A stretch of DNA of 64,000 bases, from assembly GCA_905197685.1 (NCBI GenBank), contig CAJJZS010000007.1:1-64000 (forward strand), given 5' to 3'. Origin of the DNA: an uncultured Oscillospiraceae bacterium. GTDB lineage: Bacteria; Bacillota; Clostridia; Oscillospirales; Ruminococcaceae. A program made the translations under genes and the position numbers. Positions 8,492-16,298 of the stretch are shown here, piece after piece (the stretch's first letter is position 1; every line of letters begins with the position of its first letter). Under the pieces are notes generated by a model. The model did not search any database. It saw only the letters and a program-made list of their open reading frames with translations, and was not told the DNA's origin.

Positions 8492-8825
8492 TTGGAAGTG
8501 GATGAGGCAGATTGCACTCAAATCAAACTCATAGACGAATCGGAAGTCGCACTCAGTATGCTGGATGAAAGAATTGAAAAAGCAATTATAGAAGTCAGTG
8601 TAAGGATGGTAATTCTTAATACGATACAAGCGTATATCAGTACCAATATCAATATGAACAATGCCAACGAAGTCCGCAATGTAATGGCACAACTGGAAAG
8701 GATCTCAGAAAAATATGACTGTGCATTTTTGCTTGTGGGTCCATATGAATAAAGGTAATGGAAATAATATTATCCTAGGAGATGATCGAATGAGCAATGT
8801 TGAAAAAAGTCAAATTATGGTGTAA
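8492..8825 (+). pseudogene. RepA-like AAA ATPase fragment, truncated and frameshifted
   Basis: The 86-codon frame contains the Walker B region of RepA-like ATPases: DERIEKAI, ILNTIQAYIST, NNANEVRNVM and CAFLLVG. Intact homologues continue with a glycine-histidine and MNK. Here one extra C at 8741-8742 shifts the frame to GPYE-stop; skipping it restores HMNKGNGN and an open frame up to 8825. The Walker A part and the C-terminus are absent. It is therefore a decayed relic of the family seen at 1-483. It is the only sequence between the promoter at 8387 and the AIPR gene. Confidence 0.75.
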
Positions 8826-8858
8826 AATAATTGCATATATTATATTGGGGGCATCCGT

Positions 8859-10598
8859 ATGGATAGAATTACACAAAGTATGATTGAGGCGTTTAAAGAA
8901 GATTTGAGCGTTAATATAGATGATATTTCATTGCTATTTGAATATTTTTCAAATTATTGCGTTGTTAATGATGTGTACGGAGTAAACGATTTTGATGTTG
9001 AAGACATTACAACTGGAAAAAATACGCAAGGTATTGATGGAATTGCAATTATTGTTAATCAAAAACTTATTAATACAACTGATGATATAGATTTATTAAT
9101 TTCGTATAATCAAACAATTTCTGTTAAATTTGTTTTGATACAAACTAAGGGATCTTCATTGTTCGACAACACGGAAATATCCAACTTATTAACTTATGCG
9201 AATTTGTTTTTTGGTGATGATGATTCTATTTTTCATACACCAGAGATGCAAAAATTTATAGAATTAAAAAATTATATTTTTAGCAAAGGTAGTAAATTAA
9301 GAAAAAATCCCGAATTATTACTATATTTTGTTACATTGGGGAGTTGGACTGATGACACAAATCTCAAAGCAACAGTTTCAGTAGGTAAAGAAGCATTGAG
9401 AACAACGAACTTATTTTCTGATATTGAATTTATTCCTTGTGGTTCTGCTGAAATACAAGCTTTGTATAGAAAAACAAAAGCCAAATTGTCAGCTACATTT
9501 AAATTTGAAAAAAGAATCACAATGTATTCGCTAAATGATGATGAAGTTGGGTATAGCGGTGTTTTGCCTTTTAAAGAATTTAAAAAACTTATAATAGACG
9601 ATAACGGAACTGTAAAACCTGTTTTTGAAGATAATATAAGAGATTATCTCGGACCAAATCCTGATGTAAATAAGAGTATATGTAAGACAATTATGTCGGG
9701 TAATGTGAATGCTTTTAGTATGCTTAATAATGGAATAACTGTTGTAGCTTCAAGCATTTCGATTCCGGGAGACATAGCAACAATTGAAGACTATCAAATT
9801 GTTAATGGATGTCAGACAAGCAACATACTTATAGACAATATGGAATTGTCGGATAATATTGATGACTTAATTATTCCTATAAGAATAATTGCTACGAAAA
9901 ACGAAAACTTAAAGAATGAAATTACAAAAGCGACCAATAGTCAAACTGCTATAAAAAAAGAGCAATTAGAAGCGTTGTCAACTTTTCAAAAAAATCTTGA
10001 AGAATATTATAAAACTTATACCAATCAAGATTCTTTGGTTTATGAAAGGCGTACTGGACAGTTCAGAGACAGCGATATTCCTAAGAACCGAATTATTACT
10101 ATTCCTACACAAATCAAAACCATTTCTGCAATGTTTTTAAATGAGCCAAGTGCGGTATCAGGGCAATATGGCACTGTGGCTAAAAGAGTGGGCAACAAAA
10201 TATTTAAAACTTCAGATAAATTAATAATGTATTATCTTAGCGCTCTATCATTATACAAGATAGAAAATTTATTTAAATCAAATAAAATTGATAAAAAATA
10301 TCGGAGAAGTCGATACCACGCTATGATGCTTTTTAGGATTGTTATGTCTAAGGAGGATTTGCCCAAGTTCAATCAAAAGAAAATGGAAACATATTGTCAG
10401 AATTTATTAGATATATTAAACGATGATTCGAAATATGAAAAAGTATTTAAGGGGATTGTTTCTTTCATCGTATCTAAAGGGGAAGATATAGATATAGATA
10501 ATAGAAAATGTTTTGAAAGAAAAGAAACAACTGATTTTCTTCTTCAGAAGAAAGACGAATTAATGCAATACTTAAAAAATAGTGGTGTAGAGGTTTAA
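8859..10598 (+). CDS. AIPR-family abortive infection / phage resistance protein
   Basis: A 579-residue protein with the AIPR signature: FSMLNNGITVVAS, then YQIVNGCQTSN near residues 310-325, then TKATNSQTAIKKEQLEALS. The N-terminus has GIDGIAIIVN followed by FVLIQTKGSS, which resembles a PD-(D/E)xK core with a QxK variant. AIPR proteins are linked to abortive infection in lactococci and are frequent in defence islands, though their mechanism is poorly known. GGGGG lies before the ATG. Very AT-rich, unlike the core genome to its right. It stands as a single-gene cassette between the att-like blocks. Confidence 0.85.
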   Translation: MDRITQSMIEAFKEDLSVNIDDISLLFEYFSNYCVVNDVYGVNDFDVEDITTGKNTQGIDGIAIIVNQKLINTTDDIDLLISYNQTISVKFVLIQTKGSSLFDNTEISNLLTYANLFFGDDDSIFHTPEMQKFIELKNYIFSKGSKLRKNPELLLYFVTLGSWTDDTNLKATVSVGKEALRTTNLFSDIEFIPCGSAEIQALYRKTKAKLSATFKFEKRITMYSLNDDEVGYSGVLPFKEFKKLIIDDNGTVKPVFEDNIRDYLGPNPDVNKSICKTIMSGNVNAFSMLNNGITVVASSISIPGDIATIEDYQIVNGCQTSNILIDNMELSDNIDDLIIPIRIIATKNENLKNEITKATNSQTAIKKEQLEALSTFQKNLEEYYKTYTNQDSLVYERRTGQFRDSDIPKNRIITIPTQIKTISAMFLNEPSAVSGQYGTVAKRVGNKIFKTSDKLIMYYLSALSLYKIENLFKSNKIDKKYRRSRYHAMMLFRIVMSKEDLPKFNQKKMETYCQNLLDILNDDSKYEKVFKGIVSFIVSKGEDIDIDNRKCFERKETTDFLLQKKDELMQYLKNSGVEV

Positions 10599-10730
10599 TA
10601 AAGAGATATTCTAATTGGTTTGATAGCAGAAGTTAATATACCTTATAGAATTAAGATAATATGTATCATTTTATATCAAATTAAGTCAAAGCTCCTAAGC
10701 GAAATCAGTTAATATCTGTTTTGTACTTAG

Positions 10731-10856
10731 GAGTGGGAATAAAATGAAACACCGTAAAATCCCAGCATTTATGCGGGTTTGAGGCGTTCGGAGAAGTCTT
10801 TTGATAACAAATTGATAACAGTTGCATAAAAGCCATTATTCTTGTAATCCGGTGGT
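10731..10856. repeat. Att-like repeat block B, right of the AIPR cassette
   Basis: Holds GAGTGGGAATAA (10731-10742), ATCCCAGCATTTATGCGGGT (10769-10788, the inverted counterpart of the block A element), two TTGATAACA boxes (10801-10809 and 10812-10820) and ATCCGGTGG (10847-10855). The order matches block A. The stretch 10599-11091 has no gene; it also contains an inverted repeat CTCCTAAG...CTTAGGAG (about 10692-10733), two terminators and a repeated TATTCAAATAAT (about 10973-11004). Confidence 0.5.
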
Positions 10857-10911
10857 TTATAGGTTACAGAATGATTGAAAGCGGTTGTGTGGCAAAAGAA
10901 ATGCATATTAG

Positions 10912-10955
10912 AAAGCCCATAGCTGTGGGTAGTAACTCATAGCTACGGGCTTTTT
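10912..10955 (+). terminator. Intrinsic terminator at the right edge of the accessory region
   Basis: AAAGCCCaTAGCTgTG pairs with CATAGCTACGGGCTTTTT. It probably ends transcription from the AIPR side before the core genome. Confidence 0.7.
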
Positions 10956-11043
10956 GTCATCTTTATATTGTTTATTCAAATAATTGTGTTTATATTCAAA
11001 TAATATTTTAAATCCAAACAATTTATGAAAATTAGATAATAAA

Positions 11044-11066
11044 AAGCGGCTCTCAAAGAGCCGCTT
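11044..11066 (-). terminator. Terminator of the GNAT gene
   Basis: AAGCGGCTCT/AGAGCCGCTT stem with a 3-base loop. On the minus strand it is followed by a T-run, 26 bases past the GNAT stop. Confidence 0.8.
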
Positions 11067-11091
11067 GATTTAAGGAATTTACAGAATAATG

Positions 11092-11634
11092 CTAATATAA
11101 TTCGGATTCATCTCCGTAATAACGGTAAACTTTTTCATACAGAATTTTTTTGATTTTATCAAAACTTTCTCGGTCCACTTCTTTATTTGAGGTCATAATC
11201 ATCAAGGGGATAGGATTTTTTCCTTTGGAAATCGGCGGCTGCATATAGGGATAGGTGTTGAGGAACATATTATTTCTGCGATAGAAATTGATTCTGCGGG
11301 AAGCAATTTCGGTATTCGGCAGTTCCACTTCCAGGCAAACGGTTTTTCCCAACAATGACAAAAGTTCTCCCAGTGCTTTTGAACCTAAACCGTTTCCTCT
11401 GAACTGCGGATTGACGGCAAAATGCTCAAGATGTGCAAAGTTGTCAAATTCCCAAACAGCGAGAAAGGCACGGATCATCTGGGTTTCGCAATCCTTTTCT
11501 ACATAAATTTGATAGGCAGGCTGATCCAGCAACGCTTTCTGTTCCTCATAAGGGCGGTATTCATCGTCCGGGAAGCTCTGTTCCATCAAATCATATACTT
11601 GATCGAAATCTTTTTTCAGAAGTTTTGTTAACAT
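11092..11634 (-). CDS. GNAT-family N-acetyltransferase
   Basis: A 180-residue protein with the GNAT acetyl-CoA site NPQFRGNGLGSKAL (motif A, near residue 80) and the C-terminal IASRRINFYRRNNM typical of the fold. The substrate cannot be told. The start is set by AGGAG (plus 11643-11647) eight bases before the ATG at 11634; a longer frame upstream lacks a site. It is the first gene to the right of the accessory region with core-like composition. Confidence 0.8.
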   Translation of the reverse strand: MLTKLLKKDFDQVYDLMEQSFPDDEYRPYEEQKALLDQPAYQIYVEKDCETQMIRAFLAVWEFDNFAHLEHFAVNPQFRGNGLGSKALGELLSLLGKTVCLEVELPNTEIASRRINFYRRNNMFLNTYPYMQPPISKGKNPIPLMIMTSNKEVDRESFDKIKKILYEKVYRYYGDESELY

Positions 11635-11813
11635 GGAAAATTCTCCTATTCTTTTATGGTATGATTTCTGCATTTCCGCAAGGATTAAGACCATTGTAGC
11701 ATATTGAATTCTGTTTTTCTATCCCTTTTGTTTCTTTTTGAAAAGACTTTTGGTTTTTCATAATATTTTTGTATGATTGGTTTTGAAATCGGGAAAGATG
11801 AAGGGGAAGATAT

Positions 11814-11848
11814 AAAAAATAAGACACACCAAACGGTGTGTCTTATTT
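11814..11848 (-). terminator. Terminator of the tRNA operon
   Basis: A perfect 14-base stem (AAATAAGACACACC/GGTGTGTCTTATTT) begins at the CCA end of tRNA-Pro and is followed on the minus strand by six T. Confidence 0.85.
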
Positions 11849-11924
11849 GGTCGGAGTAGCGGGACTTGAACCCACGGCCTCTTGGTCCCGAACCAAGCAC
11901 GCTACCAAACTGCGCTATACCCCG
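11848..11924 (-). tRNA. tRNA-Pro (anticodon CGG)
   Basis: A 77-base cloverleaf with encoded CCA. The acceptor CGGGGTA pairs with TACTCCG, the anticodon stem CTTGG/CCAAG encloses the loop TTCGGGA, and the T-arm GGTTCAAGTCC is normal. It is the second gene of a two-tRNA operon with tRNA-Gln. Confidence 0.95.
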
Positions 11925-11933
11925 CAATAGTAC

Positions 11934-11960
11934 AAATCCCAATCTCAAGGATTGGGATTT
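11934..11960. other. Hairpin between the two tRNA genes
   Basis: AAATCCCAAT (11934-11943) pairs perfectly with ATTGGGATTT (11951-11960) around a 7-base loop. With only a short U-stretch it is more likely a processing signal in the dicistronic tRNA precursor than a terminator. Confidence 0.5.
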
Positions 11961-11962
11961 GA

Positions 11963-12036
11963 TGGCTGCCCGACTAGGATTTGAACCCAGACAAACAGAG
12001 TCAGAGTCTGTCGTGCTACCCTTACACAATCGGGCA
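11963..12036 (-). tRNA. tRNA-Gln (anticodon CTG)
   Basis: A 74-base cloverleaf with encoded CCA. The acceptor TGCCCGA pairs with TCGGGCA; the anticodon stem ACAGA/TCTGT encloses loop CTCTGAC, giving CTG. First gene of the tRNA operon, 41 bases after its promoter. Confidence 0.95.
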
Positions 12037-12077
12037 ATATCCTTGTTGCTCACAACTTGTTGTTGACAACGTATATT

Positions 12078-12105
12078 ATTATACTCGCTTTTCAAAAAAA
12101 GTCAA
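12078..12105 (-). promoter_or_regulatory. Promoter of the tRNA-Gln/tRNA-Pro operon
   Basis: On the minus strand TTGACT (plus 12100-12105), 16 bases, TATAAT (plus 12078-12083). Confidence 0.75.
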
Positions 12106-12203
12106 TAGGTTTTTTGAAGTTTTTTTTGATTTTTTTAAAAAAGTTTTTTTGACGGAATTTACAGCCATTATTTGTAAAAAACGCTAAAAATCGAAAAAGG
12201 CTA

Positions 12204-12231
12204 TTGAAATAATACTAATTTAGTGTATAAT
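12204..12231 (+). promoter_or_regulatory. Promoter of trxA
   Basis: TTGAAA (12204-12209), 16 bases, TATAAT (12226-12231), followed by a leader of about 80 bases to the trxA start. Confidence 0.65.
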
Positions 12232-12317
12232 AAAGACAGAAACCAAGATAAAGAATAAATTCCTTATCAACAGGGAAGAAACGATAAAAACAAAAATAGA
12301 TTTAGGAGGAAAATAAT

Positions 12318-12629
12318 ATGGCAGTAGTTCATTTAAATGCAGACAGCTTTCAGGATACTATTTCGAAAGGAAAAGTAATGGTGGATTTTTGGGCTCCGTG
12401 GTGCATGCCTTGTCAGTCCTTGCTTCCGGTCATTGATGAGCTGGGTGAGGAACTTGACGGTAACGCCGTTGTTGCAAAGGTTAATGTCGATGAAAACAAA
12501 CCTCTGGCAATGAAGTTTGGCGTAATGAGTATCCCGACTGTTATCTTCTTTGCGGACGGAGTAGAAAAAGAAAGACTGGTTGGCGTTTATCCAAAAGAAG
12601 AATATATCAAAGTAATCAATCAGCTGTAA
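12318..12629 (+). CDS. trxA: Thioredoxin with a WCMPC active site
   Basis: A 103-residue single-domain thioredoxin. The active site is VDFWAPWCMPCQSL with methionine in place of the usual glycine (WCGPC); the cis-proline motif MSIPTVIFF and the C-terminal helix are intact. It reduces protein disulfides in the cytoplasm, normally recycled by thioredoxin reductase, which is not in this window. AGGAGG lies eight bases before the ATG. Its own promoter and terminator make it monocistronic. The M substitution may shift redox potential or partner choice (inference). Confidence 0.92.
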   Translation: MAVVHLNADSFQDTISKGKVMVDFWAPWCMPCQSLLPVIDELGEELDGNAVVAKVNVDENKPLAMKFGVMSIPTVIFFADGVEKERLVGVYPKEEYIKVINQL

Positions 12630-12642
12630 TTACAGCGAACAT

Positions 12643-12686
12643 CTCCCGCTTTTCCGGAAGTTTTTCAGAAAAGCGGGAGTTTTTTT
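12643..12686 (+). terminator. Terminator of trxA
   Basis: CTCCCGCTTTT/AAAAGCGGGAG stem followed by seven T. Confidence 0.85.
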
Positions 12687-12836
12687 GTTTTTCTTCCACA
12701 AGACTTTTTCCGGAGATTTTATATAAAGAGAAGCATTGAATATTTCCGGGGAAATATCAGGGAAGTTAGGGAATATTTCCTGCCTCTTATGGGAATACTG
12801 GGGGAAGTTATACAAAATGCGAAAGGGGGAGGAATT

Positions 12837-13364
12837 TTGATACCGATTATATTTTTAGGGATTCAAGCGGACAGTTCGTTTTTAAAATTGGTGCGGGAAA
12901 AGTTGGGAGAACAAAGCGCTTTTCTTTCTAAAGAAGGATTTTTTGCGGGAGAAGAGGGACTTTATTTTTTAATTTGCGAAAAAGAAATTCCTTTTTTGGA
13001 TGCAGGGGGAGGATTGGTTGTGCTGGGAGAAAATTTTTCTGCAAAAAATGCTCCTGCTCATCTAATGCGTGCGACTTGCATCTATCCTTTTCGCAACAGC
13101 GAAGCGCAGAATTTTGTGAAGGAAAGCGGACTTGAAAAAATCTCCTGTGGGGACTGTTTTGGCACTGTTGTCCTTTCCGGAAATCGAGAACAAACGATGG
13201 TGACATTACAGCGCAATATTTGTACCCTGAGCGGCTCTGTAACGGAAGCGGGGGATTTTCCTATTACACAATCCCTTTTTGAAAAAGAGGATTCTGTAAG
13301 CGTATATGAGCTGTTAGCGTACACTGCAATCATGTTGTTGATTGGTCGAAAAGATTTATTGTAA
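12837..13364 (+). CDS. Hypothetical protein
   Basis: A 175-residue protein I do not recognise. It starts with a hydrophobic IPIIFLGIQ stretch, has glycine-rich loops (DAGGGLVVLGEN, SGNREQTMVT) and ends in a hydrophobic helix followed by GRKDLL. The TTG at 12837 is preferred because GGGGGAGG lies just before it; an ATG at 12789 is possible but has no ribosome site. It lies between trxA and the SASP gene on the same strand, with no shared promoter visible. Confidence 0.6.
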   Translation: MIPIIFLGIQADSSFLKLVREKLGEQSAFLSKEGFFAGEEGLYFLICEKEIPFLDAGGGLVVLGENFSAKNAPAHLMRATCIYPFRNSEAQNFVKESGLEKISCGDCFGTVVLSGNREQTMVTLQRNICTLSGSVTEAGDFPITQSLFEKEDSVSVYELLAYTAIMLLIGRKDLL

Positions 13365-13458
13365 CAGAGCAGAGAACTGAAAGAGCTTTTTTATAAAATA
13401 AATTGATTTACAAAAATTTTGACTTTCATCATAAAAGATGTTTACCGAAAAATTCCTC

Positions 13459-13487
13459 TGATATTTGTCCGGCACGGTGCCATACTA
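13459..13487 (+). promoter_or_regulatory. Possible sigma-G promoter of the SASP gene
   Basis: CATACTA at 13481-13487 fits the forespore sigma-G -10 consensus exactly. TGATAT at 13459-13464, 16 bases upstream, is an imperfect -35. Sigma-G control is expected for SASP genes. Confidence 0.45.
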
Positions 13488-13567
13488 TTACTGCAAACGC
13501 AAACAGCGGATTCAAAAAGAAATCCGCAAAACAAAATGTGATGATAGATTTGAAGGAGTGTATATCA

Positions 13568-13783
13568 ATGTCTAACTCTAATAAAAATAACACCGGCAGC
13601 AACCGTCTGGTCGTTCCGGAAGCACAGGAAGCAATGAACAGATTTAAAATGGAAGCAGCAAACGAAGTCGGCGTAAACCTGAAAGAAGGTTACAACGGCG
13701 ACCTGACCTCCCGTGAAGCGGGTTCTGTCGGTGGTCAGATGGTTAAGAAAATGATCGAGGCTTACGAGAACTCTATCAAGTAA
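13568..13783 (+). CDS. Alpha/beta-type small acid-soluble spore protein
   Basis: The 71-residue protein has the SASP core: LVVPEAQEAMNRFKMEAANE with a GPR-protease-like site (EAANEVGV), then YNGDLTSREAGSVGGQMVKK, the second DNA-binding segment. These proteins coat and protect spore DNA and are degraded at germination. AAGGAGTG before the ATG at 13568 sets the start; a longer upstream frame is not supported. Together with pdaA it shows that the organism can form endospores or descends from one that did. High expression is suggested by the strong site and terminator. Confidence 0.95.
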   Translation: MSNSNKNNTGSNRLVVPEAQEAMNRFKMEAANEVGVNLKEGYNGDLTSREAGSVGGQMVKKMIEAYENSIK

Positions 13784-13800
13784 GCGGATTCGATAAGATA

Positions 13801-13834
13801 AAAAAGAGGAAGGCATTTGCCTTCCTCTTTTTTA
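13801..13834. terminator. Bidirectional terminator between SASP and the binding lipoprotein
   Basis: AAAAGAGGAAGGCA/TGCCTTCCTCTTTT stem with flanking A- and T-runs, shared by converging genes. Confidence 0.85.
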
Positions 13835-13843
13835 TTTGCGAGT

Positions 13844-15826
13844 TTATTTTTGTTCCATAATAATTTTTTCCATCATTTCATAGGTATATCCATTTTTGTT
13901 GCTTTCCCAATTTTTGATTTTCTGAGCAGCAGAACCATACATTGCGTACATTTTGGAATAAGGATTTATTTTTGTCAGACACCAACTCATATCATATCTG
14001 CAAGGAATTAATAATCCGTGAGAAATCAGATATGCCTCAGCCTCAGCATACGCATCATATCGTTGATTTAAATCAGTCAAGGTAGCGGCTTTTTTGCACA
14101 ATTTATCATATTCATGATAAGAATCAAGTAAATCTTTAGTAATTTCAGATTCTTCTACAGTAGCAATATTATTAAAGAGTTCAGAGTACCAACCGCTTCC
14201 GTCTAAAGCAACCGCATTATGGAAGTTGCTGGGATCAGCATAGTCTGCACCCCATCCATTAATCATAAAAGATTGTAGACGAGGAATTAAAACTTCATCG
14301 GAACGGCTGGAAACAAAAGAGCGAATTTCTAACTTTACAAAATCATCACCCAAGCATTTGGATATTGCATCCTTCAAAACGAGTAGACTGTCAAGTTCAG
14401 TCTGGTTATTACCAGCACAATAGGTTACAGCGGTGATAGGAAACATAACACCTTTTGCAGAAAGCTCCTCAATTGCTTGCTTTTTATAGGCAGTGAACTT
14501 TTCGTTGTTTAATCGAGTTTGTTTTTTTTCATCTGGTTGAGGAAGAGCTAATTTTTCTTTTACCAAATCTACGTAGTCGGTTCCATTAGGAGTATAAACC
14601 ATATTTTTCATAGTAAAAGTGAGATTCTCTAACTTCATAGGATTTACAGCATTATAACGCTTATAAAAATCAGAGAGATCTAACCCGTAATACCAAGATA
14701 AACGAAATGCTTCATTTGCAACGGCAGCATTCCAATTAGTGTCTGGTGTACCGTCTTCGTTATTTTTATTGAAGTTCCAATGGATAGAGTATGCAAAGCG
14801 TGCAACCAAATCTTCTACCAATTGATCATGAAATTTATGATTTGGATCATCATGGATTGCTTTCATTGTAGATTCAGATAATTGTACGTAATCAATTTCT
14901 CCGTTTTCGTACATCTGGTAGGCTTTTTCATTTGATTCAACAATTTTATAAGTTACAGTATTAAAAAGACTGCAATTTTTATCCCAATAAGATTTGTTTT
15001 TTGTAAAAACAGTTTCATTGTTTGGAATATGAGTGGTAATGGTATAAGGACCATTGTACCAGATTTTATCATATGTTGCAGCAATATACTCTTCAACCCC
15101 CAGTTCGTCAATAATTCCTTGTGGAATGGGGGTAAGTCCATTTGTTAAACCGAGGGATGGAAAAAAGGTTGTTTGATCGACACAAGTAAATATGAGAGTA
15201 TAGTTGTTTTTAACGTCAACTCCGACCATTTCACGGAATTTAGAGCCGTCTGCTGCAGTAAGAGCATATGCTTCTTCTTTACTTAAATTTTTTGTATAAT
15301 CGTAATATTCTTGAGCACCTTCGATTAAAGAGATAATGTTTTTGTTAAATGAACCTTGACCTTTATGGAAATTTAGACCGAATTCTATTCCAGTAGCAAA
15401 ATCATGTGCAGTACAATTGGCTTTAACGGTACCTTGGTAATCTACCCAGGTACAATTATCTCTGAGTTTAAAAATCCATGTTTTACCTCCATCAGGAGTA
15501 TTCCATTCAGTAGCAAGTCCGGGCTTTAACTCGCCTTTATTAGAACATTCCAATAAACCGTCATAGATATTACTGATGTACTCTCCCTCTGCTGTTGTAG
15601 AACAAAACACATGACAAAAAGTGGAAACGGAAGAGAGTTTTGCTAAAACAAGATCATTTAAACGAGAATCAGAAAAATTTTCATTTGAATTTTCCTGATT
15701 TTTTTGTGCTTGTATTATATTTGATTTGTTTGTGTTGTTTTTTGATGAAGAAATAGTCGAAACAGAACAAGCACTGAGTGTCATAAGGACAGCGAGGGCA
15801 AGTCCCAGAAATTTTTTTGACTTCAT
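13844..15826 (-). CDS. Orphan peptide ABC-transporter substrate-binding lipoprotein (OppA/DppA-like)
   Basis: A 660-residue protein with a lipobox (LMTLSACS, cysteine at residue 20). The body is a family 5 binding protein: SNIYDGLLECSNKGELKPGL near the start of the fold, NGPYTITTHIPNNETVFTKN mid-chain and SFMINGWGADYADPSNFHNA in the C-terminal lobe. It would capture oligopeptides at the outer membrane face for an Opp/Dpp permease, but no permease or ATPase gene is adjacent, so it must share a transporter encoded elsewhere. AAGGAG precedes the ATG. The AT-rich codons differ from neighbouring genes, hinting at transfer. Confidence 0.88.
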   Translation of the reverse strand: MKSKKFLGLALAVLMTLSACSVSTISSSKNNTNKSNIIQAQKNQENSNENFSDSRLNDLVLAKLSSVSTFCHVFCSTTAEGEYISNIYDGLLECSNKGELKPGLATEWNTPDGGKTWIFKLRDNCTWVDYQGTVKANCTAHDFATGIEFGLNFHKGQGSFNKNIISLIEGAQEYYDYTKNLSKEEAYALTAADGSKFREMVGVDVKNNYTLIFTCVDQTTFFPSLGLTNGLTPIPQGIIDELGVEEYIAATYDKIWYNGPYTITTHIPNNETVFTKNKSYWDKNCSLFNTVTYKIVESNEKAYQMYENGEIDYVQLSESTMKAIHDDPNHKFHDQLVEDLVARFAYSIHWNFNKNNEDGTPDTNWNAAVANEAFRLSWYYGLDLSDFYKRYNAVNPMKLENLTFTMKNMVYTPNGTDYVDLVKEKLALPQPDEKKQTRLNNEKFTAYKKQAIEELSAKGVMFPITAVTYCAGNNQTELDSLLVLKDAISKCLGDDFVKLEIRSFVSSRSDEVLIPRLQSFMINGWGADYADPSNFHNAVALDGSGWYSELFNNIATVEESEITKDLLDSYHEYDKLCKKAATLTDLNQRYDAYAEAEAYLISHGLLIPCRYDMSWCLTKINPYSKMYAMYGSAAQKIKNWESNKNGYTYEMMEKIIMEQK

Positions 15827-16167
15827 TTGTGTTTCTCCTTGTTTTTTATGTTATGATGAGATTTATTTGTACGTACATATTCTCATTATAAGAAGAAAAA
15901 TAAAAAATACAAATTGTTTTTTTGGATAATGTTGAGAAAAAGATTGATTTTATCTATAGAATAAGAAAAGTAAATAAATAATCATTTGTTTATAAAAATA
16001 TATTGTGAAAAACAAGTAAATGATTTTTAAAAGAAGAATAAAAATATAAGAATTTTAATAATATAAAACAAAAAGAGATATCTTTAATTTTTAATAGTTT
16101 ATATGATTTTCTAACTGGCTTTTGATATAATACAACTGTGAATGAACTGTAAAATATGAAAAAAAGA
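15827..16167. other. AT-rich gene-free stretch
   Basis: About 340 bases of very AT-rich DNA between divergent genes. I see no coding frame. It holds presumed promoter DNA for the lipoprotein on the left; a TATAAT near 16124 lacks a clear -35. Confidence 0.5.
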
Positions 16168-16196
16168 TTGACAAATTAGGTGTAATTTTTTAAGAT
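16168..16196 (+). promoter_or_regulatory. Promoter of the CmpB-like gene
   Basis: TTGACA (16168-16173), 17 bases, TAAGAT (16191-16196), about 100 bases before the start codon. Confidence 0.65.
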
Positions 16197-16298
16197 TGCT
16201 TATTAAGAAAGGCTTTGACAAAAAAGGTTTGATCGGTCAAACGCCGTTTTGGGAAAAATGAAGTCAGCCGAAGAGATACTTTGGCAGAGGAGGAAGGC

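Noticed and set aside
11934..11960. Intrinsic terminator between tRNA-Gln and tRNA-Pro
   Set aside because: The stem has no proper U-run on the minus strand, and the only promoter found for both tRNAs lies upstream of tRNA-Gln.
11848..12036. tRNA genes as attachment site of the accessory region
   Set aside because: They lie about 900 bases beyond the last accessory feature, with a core GNAT gene between. I see no copy of a tRNA 3' end near 1-11,040.
13403..13567. Longer N-terminus for the SASP gene
   Set aside because: The SASP core begins at ATG 13568 with AAGGAGTG in front; the upstream extension runs through the predicted promoter.
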